DNA of 64,000 nt, from assembly GCA_021014325.1 (NCBI GenBank), contig CM037461.1, positions 7,965,501 through 8,029,500 on the forward strand. Direction: 5' to 3'. Shown here in pieces: positions 35,263 to 45,742 of the stretch. How positions within the stretch are numbered: the first letter of the stretch is position 1; every line of letters begins with the position of its first letter. The notes beneath the pieces were generated by a model. It was given only the letters and a program-made list of their open reading frames with translations, did not search any database and was not told the origin of the DNA. Source of the DNA: Plazaster borealis (taxonomy: Eukaryota; Echinodermata; Asteroidea; Forcipulatida; Labidiasteridae). The position numbers were made by a program, and so were the translations under genes.

Positions 35263-35765
35263 TATGGTGGCCCTGAAGGGACATCGCATATCGCAAACGT
35301 GTGCGCACACGTATGCAATGTCGTGAAACAAATCGCGAATATGTGCGCACACGTATGCAATGTCGCAAAACAAATCGCGAAGGTGTGCGCACACGTATGC
35401 AATGTCGTGAAACAATTCGCGAATATGTGCGCACACGTCTGCGAATATATTTGCGATGTCGTGAATTTCATTGCATACCATGTCGCATACCTTTGAATAA
35501 AATGTCTAATGATCTGGTGGGTTGATGATGCTGAACAAATGAACATCACACCCTGTGCTGGCGGTTAGACTAGAGATGGTAACACAATGTACCTGACTGG
35601 TACCAAGCTCCTGCCTTGAATGTCTTTGGTATACAAAATGGGACCAGGGCCACTTGCGTACTCCCTAGTTCACTAACAAATTGTCCGCAACTATGAATTG
35701 TCTCACGACATTGCATACGTTTCGCACACGTTTACGATATGCGATGTCCCTCCAGGGCCACCATA
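35263..35765. mobile_element. 503-bp inverted-repeat element with an internal 42-bp array
   Basis: Inverted repeats of about 65 bp (TATGGTGGCCCTGAAGGGAC at the left, complement at the right with few changes) are flanked by the 6-bp direct repeat GTTAAA (35257-35262, 35766-35771). Just inside the left arm, about four units of 42 bp repeat TGTGCGCACACGTATGCAAT, TGTCGTGAAACA and ATCGCGAA. Because 42 is a multiple of three, ORFs of about 100 codons stay open on both strands; these are not genes. Confidence 0.9.
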
Positions 35766-36141
35766 GTTAAAAGCTTAACATTTCACATTTAAAGTTGTCG
35801 TGACATTCACTAATGATTTATTATTATTATTATTATTATTATTACTTGTATTTGTATTGATATTATATTTGTACTTATTATTATTAGTATTATTATTTTA
35901 TTTTTTTTCAGGGGGGGGGGTGTTAGTTTGTTAGTCTGTTTGTTTAACTATTTATTGATGTCTATTGTGCTACTTGATTTTCGTGTTCCTACTACTTGAA
36001 ATCGGTAACCTTTAAACAATGCTTTGTGTGAAGATAGGATAAAACAAATGTTTATAGATTGGTGGAGCCACGTCCAGCAAAAAGAGGAAAACATAACTTT
36101 ATTGATCGCCATCTATAAACAAACTTCAAATAAATAATCAC

Positions 36142-36264
36142 CATTTTCACAGAGTTTGCCGGTGAATCCACGCTTGCAGCTGCACTGGACGAAGTCAGGC
36201 TGGTCCTCAACAACCACACACTGTCCACCGTTTTCACAATGGTGGCTATCGCAGGGGTCCATAA
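36142..36264 (-). CDS. Array B: membrane-proximal EGF-like domain exon
   Basis: A 123-bp phase 1-1 exon (3' site TTTGTTTTCAG, donor GTGATT) encodes one EGF repeat: MDPCDSHHCENGGQC, VQCSC, and KRGFTGKLCEN, with six cysteines. Unlike the array A EGFs it lacks the Asp/Asn hydroxylation pattern between cysteines 3 and 4. The donor is weaker than average. It is the last extracellular module before the transmembrane exon. Confidence 0.9.
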
Positions 36265-36868
36265 CTGAAAACAAAATATAATTAAATTTAAGTTTAGTAA
36301 AAGTATAGTCAAGCTTTACTAGTGACAATTTACGTAATTGTAGCCTTGGAAAAAGTTGTTAACACAAATGTGAACACCCCCTCCCCCAACACTTGCCCCG
36401 AATGTCGACAAAATGTACATAATTCAACCTACACTGCACAAACTGGGGTGTTAACATGGAAACATTGGGTGTTGTCACATATAGATACCTCACGGAGAGT
36501 CAAAATTATCACCATAGGGTGTTAAAATAACATTGCATTGGCACAAATTAGTGTTATTTTAATACCATTTGGTGTAAATTTTGATTGATTTTTTTGTTAT
36601 CCATACATGTGAAAACATACATGGTGTCAATTTAACAACCCTGTTGTTACAGTGAATCAAAAGCCACCATCCTCACCCCCCCCCCCACACACACACACCA
36701 CCACCACCAACCCCTGAGAAAACAAATGTAAAACAAACTATTGCGTCCCCCAAATACGCCAATACTTATGACTACATGGGGAAATTTTACACACATGGAA
36801 ACAAAAGTACTGTCTGAAATACTGCCATGTACGATAAATTATCGCGTACTAAAGACTTTAGTACCCAC

Positions 36869-36979
36869 CTACTGTCTGGCATTGTAACCCCGTGAAGCCA
36901 GCGGGACATGTGCAGGTGTAACCGGTGCTGGGAACCTCGGAACATATAGCGTCATTCAAACACGGACTCTGCTTGCAAG
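36869..36979 (-). CDS. Array B: EGF-like domain exon
   Basis: A 111-bp exon encodes one EGF repeat: CKQSPCLNDAICSEVPSTG, then YTCTC and PAGFTGLQCQTV, with six cysteines. The 3' site is TGTTTGACAG. Two donors are possible five bases apart (GTAGGT and GTGGGT); the second keeps phase 1 like the other exons and was chosen. It lies between the last FN3 exon (39121-39429) and the membrane-proximal EGF exon. Confidence 0.88.
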
Positions 36980-37128
36980 CTGTCAAACAGTACAACAGAT
37001 ACTAAACATTAAACTATTCCATATGTTATTATTTTACTAATTTGAATATTTACATAGGATTAAAACTGATATCTGTTATCAGGCTCAGAATCCCTCAAAT
37101 GATGCAGCTCGAAATCCTGACACTTGTT

Positions 37129-37502
37129 TTAAAGGTATTGTACACGTTTGGTAATTACTCAAAAAATATATTAACATAAAATCCGACTTGGTCACGAGCA
37201 ATGGAGAGCTGCTGATAGTCTAAAACATTGTGAGAAACGACTCCCTCTGAAGTAACGTATTTTTTTGAGAAAGGGGTAATTTCTCACTAAAATAATAAAA
37301 TACTTCTTGCAAGAAGCCTTTTATTCCTATCAGAAAGCACACCAATTTGTACAACAAGGGTGTTTTTTCTTTCAACGTTTTCTTGAAACTTCGATGACCA
37401 ATTGAGCCCAAATTTTCACAGGCTTGTATTTTATGTATGTTGGGATACACCAAGTGAGAACACTGGTCTTTGACAAGTACCAAACGTGTTCAGTGTCTTT
37501 AA
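37129..37502 (+). mobile_element. MITE of the TTAAAGGTATTGTACACG family
   Basis: Ends are roughly complementary: TTAAAGGTATTGTACACGTT at the left and the complement of TTAAAGACACTGAACACGTT at the right. The body contains GAGAAACGACTCCCTCTGAA and ATGACCAATTGAGCCCAAAT. Other copies are at 48234-48604 (minus), 50031-50406 and 63273-63632. Confidence 0.88.
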
Positions 37503-37740
37503 GTCTCTTCACAACGAGGATCCGCAATACCTCACTGAGTTACTCCATATCCACCATTCTGCCTTTAATCTACGCTCATCATGCCGGACTACTCTGTATT
37601 TTCCAAAGACTAATAAGAAGGCTGGAGACCGTTCATTGCCATGCACTGCTCCTACACTCTGGAACTCAATACCTCGTTCATTGGCCAATGTGACTTCCAC
37701 TTCCCAATTCAAAAACAAACATATTACAACTTGTTGCGCT
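37489..37740 (+). mobile_element. LINE fragment: C-terminal end of a reverse transcriptase polyprotein
   Basis: The plus-strand reading FKSLHNEDPQYLTELL, LRSSCRTTLYFPKTNKKAGD and APTLWNSIPRSLANVTS, FKNKH matches the conserved C-terminus of CR1/Rex-like LINE proteins (Y-L-x-E-L-L ... L-R-S ... G-D-R ... P-x-L-W-N-S-x-P). It begins at the right end of the MITE and lacks upstream RT motifs. Confidence 0.82.
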
Positions 37741-39120
37741 TTGATATTGCTGAAAAAGTGCGCTTTAAATGCTGGTAAAATATAGAAGGGTTGCTAATAT
37801 GTAATCACTTCAAATTGGAGTGGAAAGATCCGAAATGCAAAACTCATACGGAGCGCCAGATGGTTGTGTGCCAAAAAAGTGTTTGGGTTTACAGAACACA
37901 CTAGAGAAAAAAAGACCAAGAACTTTGACATTTATTGGCTGATTTCAATGATTTTTAAATTATATGAAAGGAATTTGTTTAAGTAAGACAATTTGTGTCA
38001 TTTATTATGCTCTGAAATGAAATATTTAAGGTAATAATAGAGTTTGTAAAATTTAACTTTGGACACAAGCTTCCTGTTGTGTGAGAATGTGTGCTTCATG
38101 CTTGAGTGGTCAAACAACGTGGGCCCCAGCGGTTGTTTATGTCAAAAGAACTTGGGGCTGAAAGGGTTAATAATACACAATCATAACAATATCATCATTA
38201 TCATTTAGCGGTCGCAACCGAGATCCCGTTCACAACGTCAAGTCAGGAGTGTTTATACCTCATCATGTTTGGAAGGTCCTCAATTTCAGAACCCGTGTCT
38301 CTACCAATCACATTGATGTAGTTGAGAGGTAGGCCTATACGTCCTATAGGGCACGGATGTCTACAGTATAACACATCAGGTATGACCTGGTCTTTCTTAT
38401 TAGATCGTTTGCTATAGTACTGACGTAGTAGTAAGTAAGTATTTGTTGACAGATGGAATATTCTATTCAAGAACATTCCATCTTTCAACCCATGAAACTT
38501 TTAACCCCATGAAACTATTATCCCCATACTAAACAACCCAAGCTCACCATTTTAGGGAGTCGATAGGTACAATCTTGTAAACTCCGCGTCGGCTAAAATG
38601 TGCACTTCACTGTTTACATCCATGTGTATACATTTGTTGTTACTTCTTTGTCCAGTACTTATAATCGTGGAGAAACCAGTTTTCAGATTCCCCTAAGAAG
38701 ACCCCCCCCCCCTCTTTTTCGATTTTGTCCTCGGACTTCATTAGATATTAAAGCACAGGGACATTAAATCCCACAATGATACCACCGATATTATCGTGAT
38801 GATGACGTCAGGTGAATTAAGTCACTTGCTATTACATATAGAAGGTATGCAATACATGTGGCAGGGGGTCTCCCCCAAATGTTCCCTACTTTTAACACAC
38901 TCTTTTCCTCGTTTTCAGAAGTACTCCAATCCTCAGAACAATTCATAACATTCCCAGAACACAATGAAACAAACTAATATGAGGTGCGAGGGGGCGGGGG
39001 GTACACCATGACACATATCGGACACCAATATACTACAAGGTGTGCATAGCAGAGACATAATGAAATCAACCACACCGCACTGAAGGTTGTATATCACTAT
39101 TCAATTTAGACTCAACTTAC

Positions 39121-39429
39121 ATGGGTTAACAACCACCGAGAAGTCACCAGACGCAGTGAGTGTGCCCTCAACGCTCAGCAGCTCTTGGTTCGGGCCAATG
39201 GAAGAGTACAGCTTGACCGTATATTGAAGCGATGTGTCTCCCAGTGGTTGTGTTTGATAATGGCTCGCATTGGACGCCACGACGACCCGCTGGAGCGAAT
39301 CCTCCACATCGTAAGGCCCATACTTAATGATGTAATTGTCCACGTTGCCCTGCAGTGGCGGGAACCAGTCGAGGGATAGGCTGACATCGTTATTCTCTTC
39401 CAGTATTATGACAGAGGGCGGAAGAGGCA
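39121..39429 (-). CDS. Array B: fibronectin type III domain 4
   Basis: A 309-bp phase 1-1 exon (3' site AATTATTTTCAG, donor GTAAGT) encodes a 103-residue FN3 module: VPLPPSVIILEENNDVSLSL, core tryptophan at residue 22 (DWFPPLQGNVDNYIIKYG) and late strand LQYTVKLYSSIGPNQ. The W-x-P-x-x-G-x-x-D-N-Y stretch resembles array A domain 1 (12850-13140), although here the domain lies next to the EGFs, so domain order is not simply conserved between the arrays. Confidence 0.88.
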
Positions 39430-39859
39430 CTGAAAATAATTAATATAATTAAGTACTGGTAGGGCAGATAGGGGAATATAAATATACATTTATTTGTTTA
39501 GGGGGTGGGGTGAATACAAACACAAAAGTGCATTTTCACGATTCAACAATTGAATTTGCACACACTCGGAGTATTTCATGAGTAGGATATAATGGATAAT
39601 AAAGGGCCATCGCAGATTTGGGTTTTCAAAAATAGATTCGAGAGAGAGTGAGTTAGAGAAGGAGAGAGACGCAGCATAACAAGCAATTTTCTAAATTATT
39701 ATTTTCAAATGGCTGACATTGCTTTTCATAAATATTATTTTGTGTTCTGCTATAGCCCTATTATAACCATATACCTTTCTCATGACAAATTGTTACTGCG
39801 TGCCATACCGTATGTGTTGCTTGTATCATCAACGGCACAATACCATCACCATCTAAACA

Positions 39860-40085
39860 CAGTTTCCGGGTCAGAATTCATCTGGTGTCCGGGTCCCAGT
39901 GGGCCTGACCCATTTCTGGGTTAAGCTGACCTGGTTAACATGAGCTTCTAATTCTGATTCTGCGTCAGTTTGACCAATTTGTGGTTAATTTTGACACAGA
40001 TTATGGGTCATACTGACACAGAAATGGTTCAGGCCTAAAGGTACCCGGATTCCGGTTCAATTCTGAAAAGTGTTATATTACACGC
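39860..40085. mobile_element. TGACCC-rich element, degraded
   Basis: Contains TTTCCGGGTCAGAATTC, CTGACCCATTTCTGGGTTAA and a degraded right end; same family as 22082-22472. Intronic in array B. Confidence 0.65.
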
Positions 40086-40963
40086 TTAGACCTGATCCTG
40101 TCAGTAAGAAAGAAATCGGTGCACCGACAAATCCAGCTTGTGTACCCTTCATGATATATATACTTTATGTATATTTTAAGCAAAGGCCTACGCTATGAAC
40201 AATGTTCAGCAATTTTTTTATTTTTTTCTTTTTTTTCTTACGGTTATAAGCAGCCAATATATTACCGTAAAAATTGTATACTTTTGTAAATCCACACTTA
40301 CGCCGTTTGATACGTAATAACCGAACTTTGAGTCAAATAAACAGTTTGTTGGTTGCAGTGTAACAATAAAGGTTGACTCCCGTAAACGGTGATTTTTGAA
40401 AAGAATGTTACCCGTAATGTTTACGGCAATTGTTTTGCACTAAATTAAATAACACAAACTAGTAACAATAATGAAACATTTGGTTGACCAAAGATATTTG
40501 AATAGAACAATTGAATAGGAGCCCTAATGTTGACGGTCTCCCATGTCGTCAATAACTTGGACACCCCGAACAAAAGTGATGACAAGTTACACAAAAATAA
40601 CACACCAAAATTGAGGCAAGATAGCTCAGTTGGTGTGGCAGGAGATTCTGTCTCCCATACGGCGAACTGTGTGAACATTATTTATTCTGATAGCGCCCTC
40701 TTTTGAATCAACCTCCTTCAGCCCATGTTAATTTCCATTTGGGGAAGAAAATCTCTTGGGATAGATTTCTCTATGACACTGGCACGTTAGTTCAGAGTTC
40801 GCTGGTTCACGTCTCGCTCCTGTTAATTCTTCGTTCAACCCAGTTACAAATATATTTGTTTTTACCCCGTCAGTTTCCATTGTGGTATATTACTTGATAT
40901 AAATAATGGACAAATAGTGATACTTTGGTTTATTTTAGTGCAGAGTTAAAGAATCATACATAC

Positions 40964-41099
40964 ATGTTGATTGGCGCAGTGAACTAGCAGTCGTTGCGAT
41001 TCCGCTCGTTATGATCTCTAACGATACTAAATAGTCTGTACCAGGGATCAATCCAGTGACATTTTGGCCAGAATGTTCAGACAACGGGATCATGAAAGT
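40964..41099 (-). CDS. Array B: FN3 domain 3, second half
   Basis: A 136-bp exon (3' site TGCTCCCTGTAG, donor GTATGT) starts in phase 0 and ends in phase 1. It encodes TFMIPLSEHSGQNVTGLIPG, TDYLVSLEIITSG and IATTASSLRQST. The phase-0 start matches the phase-0 end of the exon at 42181-42326, and together they give 282 coding bases (94 residues), a complete FN3 module. Every other FN3 domain in the window is on one exon, so this intron is a later gain or a relic. The strand TDYLVSLE carries the usual late tyrosine. Confidence 0.88.
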
Positions 41100-41811
41100 C
41101 TACAGGGAGCAAGAGAGCCGAAATAAACAAATAATAACAACGGTTTCAAAGCACTGTAGAAAACGACACAGAATAGACAACAGGCTCATTTTTAACTTCA
41201 CTTTTTCATGTTCACTTTCCATGTGTAATATATAGCAACTTTGTTTAAAAGAAAAGAAAAAAAAAAACATGCTGCTGTTCTATAAATGAAATTTGCAAAA
41301 AAAAAGTATAATAAACTGTCTTGAATTGTCTATACCCTTTTGTTAGCACCCCAATAAAAATATATAACAACAAATAATAATACATAAAATAAAAATAACA
41401 AAAGAAATGAAGACCAAAACAACTAATAATAATAATAAAATAAATGTACAATGACCGAATTATTTGTGTACTTCAAAATAAAATTGCATTATAATATCAT
41501 ACACAGACCGTTTAACGAGAATGTATGCTTCAATATTGGGAAAGCTGACAACAGAAAAAAGACAAAACAAACAAGTATATTTCTGTGAATCGAGTGGGAA
41601 TAATGTAAGTAAGGTTCATAAATTTGTTTGTGAGAAAGGGGTGTTTATTATGAACAATATCCGTATCCGACTATCACTTTGTTCACACATTGTTACCAAC
41701 AAGCAATATCTCATTAATAAGATAATCGTATTTGATTTTTTTATATATATTTTTTATGAGATATCGCCCAACTCACAAGGCCGGACGGCCACTTCAAGGT
41801 GAGGGCTACAC

Positions 41812-42090
41812 TTACACTGTCACCAGGGGCACGTTGACACCTACTCCTGGGGCTGAAACAGGGTTACCCTCTTCACAGTCCGTAATGATGTAGGCATGGG
41901 TATCATCCACTAGGAGCCTGGCTGGTAGAGCAGAATGCACTACCTTCCCAACTTTTACGAAGCAATTGTGGTTAAGTGTCTTGCTCAAGGGCACAAGTGT
42001 CACGACCGGGATTCGAACCCACACTCTACTGCTGACAACACCAGAGCTTGGGTCCGGTGGACTAGACCACTTGGCCACGACACGCCATGA
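41812..42090 (-). mobile_element. SINE with tRNA-like head and a different body
   Basis: On the minus strand it starts GGCGTGTCGTGGCCAAGTGG, with box B GGGTTCGAATCCCGGTCGTG and the CACTTGTGCCCTTGAGCAAG linker shared with other copies, but its body (GGATGATACCCATGCCTACA) is unlike 5932-6371. Intronic in array B. Confidence 0.8.
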
Positions 42091-42180
42091 AAGAAAAAGT
42101 GGCAGTCGGATACGGAAATGTTACTGATTTACTGCAACGAATCATGCAATAATCGACAATGTAACATTCCTTTATCTCAC

Positions 42181-42326
42181 CTTTTCGGGAAATACACCAG
42201 ATGCGTCAACTACCGTAAGTCTGTAACTATCAGGGTTGCCAACATTTGGGATGTGTTGCCAAGAAAGGGAGAGAGATGATGCAGTAATCGAGGTGACTGT
42301 TATTGTGTAATCACTGAGGTATTCCG
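42181..42326 (-). CDS. Array B: FN3 domain 3, first half
   Basis: A 146-bp exon (3' site CTGGATTGCAG, donor AAG|GTGAGA) starts in phase 1 and ends in phase 0. It encodes EYLSDYTITVTSITASSLSL, core tryptophan at residue 23 (SLSWQHIPNVGNPDSYRLTV) and VDASGVFPEK. It is completed by the exon at 40964-41099. N-P-D-S-Y-R-L resembles D-P-E-S-Y-L-V in array A domain 5. Confidence 0.88.
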
Positions 42327-42559
42327 CTGCAATCCAGATTAATAAAAAATAATGACACCATTAATTTAGTGGATTTTATGTCTGGGGTATAGTGTACAAG
42401 TGTAACCCAAAAGCTGGTTTCGCGCAGAGCTAGTGTGAAAGCGGAGCAGTTTTTATCAGTGTTGAAATTTAACCGAGTCAACACAGACCTGATCCGCGTA
42501 AATTTCGACATGGATCGATCGTCGATAGTGTGAAAATGCCTTATGTCCAAGACGGCAGT

Positions 42560-42905
42560 GCCCCTTTAATTGAAAATGTATCTAGTAGTACTGGTAGTTT
42601 TGTAAAAGCATTTGTAATCAAAAAGAGTGCGTCTAACATGAAGACGTTCACTAGTCGGTAGCCAATGAAATTCCCTGAATGATGGGGTAATAATGTTCCT
42701 TCAAGTATATGTGGAACATACCCAACGAGCTGCACTAGTTTGTAATCTTTGAACTCTGTTCAATTCATATGATATAGCAGCAAATAACGTAAGATTGCCA
42801 TAATCAATACGAGAGAGGACTAAAGCTCCGACAACATGATGACAAGTATCCTTGTCAAGGTACAATTGAATTATCCTTATGTAAACCTTGCAGCCTACTC
42901 CCGAA
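42560..42905 (-). mobile_element. LINE reverse transcriptase fragment, frameshifted
   Basis: Minus-strand readings YLDKDTCHHVVGALVLSRID, YGNLTLFAAI, LNRVQRLQTSAARWVC and, after a frame change, FREFHWLPTSERLHVRRTLF match the thumb-to-C-terminal part of CR1/Rex-like LINE proteins (A-L-V-x-S-R-I-D-Y-G-N ... L-x-R-L-Q-x-x-Q-N-x-A-A-R ... H-W-L-P-x-x-x-R). Inserted in the intron between FN3 domains 2 and 3 of array B. Confidence 0.85.
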
Positions 42906-42977
42906 GAGGGAGACAGAATTAAGAGAACTAAAATGGAGTCCGAAAAGGACAATTTCTACATAAATAGTTATCCTCAC

Positions 42978-43259
42978 CTATTTGTATGATTGCCGGTTCA
43001 CTCCTGATAACTTGATGCTTCGTGGATAGCGGGGTGTTCACGACAGACGTGAACTGAAAACCATACGTCGTTCCAGTTACCAAGTTGTGTAGCGCTATGT
43101 TCTTGGCATATTTGGGGACAAGGTGTACCTCCCTCACTCTGCCTGCCGGGGTGACGATAAGCTCGTACTCGTCGACTGGAGGCGTCGCTGCCGTCCATGT
43201 CAGAGTTCCAGTTTCGTCACTTGAGCGATTGAAGACGACATTTGTTGGTGGGTACGGTA
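42978..43259 (-). CDS. Array B: fibronectin type III domain 2
   Basis: A 282-bp phase 1-1 exon (3' site GGTCTCATTTCAG, donor GTGAGG) encodes a 94-residue FN3 module: VPYPPTNVVFNRSSDETGTL, tryptophan 22, DEYELIVTPAGRVREVHLV and YGFQFTSVVNTPLSTKHQV. It aligns with array A domain 3 (8176-8463) over the W-strand and the YGFxxxSVVxTP strand. The plus-strand 147-residue ORF opposite is a shadow. Confidence 0.9.
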
Positions 43260-43746
43260 CTGAAATGAGACCAGGCGGACGCAATTATTATGTAAATATT
43301 TCAGACGATCTTAATACACGAACATTATTATCATTTCATGTTCTTGTAAAATTGTTAACAAAGGTACCAGAACTATTGATAAATAATTCAGTCTGTATTA
43401 TTTGCCACGGTCAAAACAAAAATACCAAAAGGTTTATTGACGGCATTTCACAACGAAAGAGTAATTTTCGGGATTGGTATGAACTCAAGAAAAGAAAGAA
43501 CTATTCGGATTTTCCACCTGATAATTAACAAAACTGCACCTTCAAACAACCCAAAAAGGCAGATGGACACAAAACAAATAAACAAACAACTACGAAACAA
43601 CACACACACAAAAACGAAAAAAAAAAGAAAAAAAAAGAAAGATAGATGAACAAATTATTTCATTAAAACAAGGAATAAAAAAGCGGTTAATATCCTTGAT
43701 GTTGGAATCGAAACCCAGCTAGGTAGAATGTGACATGTTGGTGTTT

Positions 43747-43888
43747 TTGTTGCTGCTGCTGATGATGATGATATGATGCCGTCGCTATCTCCGCCGGCGC
43801 CACCACCGTTGCTGTTTCAACTGCTGCTAGTGTTGGTGTCGTTATTGCTGATGTTGTTGTTGCTGTTGTTGTTGTTGTTGTTGTTGTT

Positions 43889-43969
<81 letters not shown>

Positions 43970-43972
43970 CCC
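43747..43972. repeat. Trinucleotide microsatellite (TTG/CTG)n
   Basis: About 40 uninterrupted TTG and CTG triplets at 43855-43970 with a looser start from 43747. Poly-Leu and poly-Gln readings here are repeat products. Intronic in array B. Confidence 0.97.
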
Positions 43973-44138
43973 ACCCCACCCACTCCAATACCTGTTCTAA
44001 AAACAGTGAGTATACAGTGCTTCTCACACACAAAAAAACCCACAAGAAAACCCCACATAATCATTTATGTTGTTATTCGTTGTCCCTAGATAACAAAACT
44101 ACATCAATTAACCCTTAACCATTCTTGTTGACACTCAC

Positions 44139-44420
44139 AAGTCCATACAGAGTCGTGAATGTTTAATCCAGCAGACGTATCATCTTGCAGGATAGCATCC
44201 AACCTCACCCTATACTCCCGAGCGGCGTCCAGGTTGCTGAATGTGAAGGATGCCCCCGCCGAGGCGGCGATGCGGACCGGGCTGCCAGCAGTCGGCGTGC
44301 CCGGTGGGTACTCCAGTGTGACTTCGTACTGCTTGATGGCGTACCCCGGGTCGGGAGCGGACAGCCAGCTTATCTTGAACGAACTGGTCGTGATACTTGT
44401 TATTGTAACAGGAGGCAATT
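44139..44420 (-). CDS. Array B: fibronectin type III domain 1 (first exon visible)
   Basis: A 282-bp phase 1-1 exon (3' site TTGCTGTAG, donor GTGAGT) encodes a 94-residue FN3 module: ELPPVTITSITTSSFKISW (tryptophan 19), LSAPDPGYAIKQYEVTLEYP and the late strand AAREYRVRLDAILQ. It aligns with array A domain 2. Its phase-1 start requires an upstream exon, which is not seen between 44421 and 64000; the assembly gap at 47001-47500 is one place it could be. Confidence 0.9.
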
Positions 44421-44506
44421 CTACAGCAAGACGTAAAAAAACACACACAAAAAGAAAAAAAAAATACAAATGTTGAAACGATGATGTACTAATGGTGGAA
44501 CCCATC

Positions 44507-44630
44507 AGGGCCCAATTTCATGGCTCTGCTTACCGCGGAATTATGCGCTGACGTATCATAGAATTGTGTGCTACAAGGGCTCCGTAAGCGCAGAATTCCG
44601 CGGTAAGCAGAGCCATTAAACTGGGCCCTG
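44507..44630. mobile_element. Short MITE, GGGCCCAATTTCATGGCTCT family
   Basis: A 124-bp palindromic element: the left end AGGGCCCAATTTCATGGCTC is complementary to the right end, both arms including TGCTTACCGCGGAATT, with a loop of about 30 bp. No clear target duplication. Confidence 0.88.
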
Positions 44631-45012
44631 CAGCGTCATGACAGTTTGACGGTCATGTTTAAGTTGCTCATTTCTAACCTCCGGTGACAACCTAGCAATC
44701 TCCGCACACTTTAAACATCACACTTTTTCAAATAATACTTTTCTTTACAGCATGTTGTATTTTGAGTGTGAACACAATTCCTTTCAATGGGTCTAAACCA
44801 TATATATGAGAAGCGTCTTTGAAACAATTATAACAAACAAACAAATTCCAACCTGCCAACCCTTGGAAAGCCATTTTTCTTTGTTTTTCTTCCAAGGGTG
44901 TTTTAATTGGTGTTTTGTTTCTTTCAGGTTTTGAAATTGATGTTGTTTTAATGTTTTAATGTTGTGTGTGATTTTTAAAACCGGTTGTGGGTTAACTCTT
45001 GTTCAATAAATA

Positions 45013-45693
45013 TATCGTCGGCGTTTTCACGAAGTGGCGAATCCGTGCAAAATTTTTTTTTACAGCATTTTGGTTTTTTGCATTTTTAAAAATGTACTTG
45101 GTGTCCTTAACAATTCTGCAAAGTTTGAAGTCTTGAAAGCTTTTAGTTTTTTAATTACGCTAATTGCATAAACGGCGAATCAGTCAGCTTCACGGATTTG
45201 CGTTTTCACGAACCGGCGAATAACCTTTTCCCCAGGGTTAATTTGTAATGCTACCGCTTAAGCGCGCTTGTCAACGTCGTCACCGCGCCCTGTGTGTGGC
45301 GAATCCGATGTTTACAGCATTTTGCGTTTTCACGAACCGGCGAATCCGAGACCCCCCGCAAGGTTTTCACGAACTGGCGAATCTTGTGTATGGTGAATCC
45401 GCGCTCTGTGTGTGGCGAATCCGGGGTGCTCATCATTTTGCGTTTTCACGAACCGGCGAATAAGTTTTGAACCAAACAGCATTCTAACAAAGCATCACAA
45501 TAAAGAAATAAGTATCTAGTCATGTTATTTAACTTACACACTACCGTATCACTAAAAAATATTTAACACTTTCAATTAAAAGACCGGCGAAAACACAGTT
45601 TTTAAATGTGACCAACTTCAAAAGCGTTTTTCTCAAAACGCTGTTTTTCAGCTGCGTGGGCGGATTCGCCGGTTCGTGAAAACGCCGACGATA
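45013..45693. mobile_element. Word-bearing element 2 (word CACGAA-CCGG-CGAAT)
   Basis: A 681-bp element with near-perfect inverted ends, TATCGTCGGCGTTTTCACG at both; the outermost TA is probably the duplicated target. The full word CACGAACCGGCGAAT occurs at 45204, 45329 and 45444 and, inverted, at 45663; CACGAACTGGCGAAT is at 45367 and CACGAAGTGGCGAAT at the left end. Half-words GGCGAATCCG without CACGAA lie near 45297 and 45413, with degraded ones near 45172, 45388 and 45583. No protein is encoded. Confidence 0.85.
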
Positions 45694-45742
45694 TAATTAT
45701 ATGTTTGTATCGTTGGCAGGCGTCTGGTTGTACACATATTTC

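Noticed and set aside
35291..35470. CRISPR-like regular repeats
   Set aside because: Units are contiguous with no unique spacers, and the genome is eukaryotic; it is a tandem array.
35140..35549. Overlapping ORFs of 74-113 codons on both strands
   Set aside because: They cross the 42-bp array of an inverted-repeat element; open frames follow from the unit length being a multiple of three.
43687..44064. Poly-Gln, poly-Ala/Thr and poly-Leu ORFs
   Set aside because: Products of the (TTG/CTG)n repeat in an intron of array B; no splice sites or conserved flanks.
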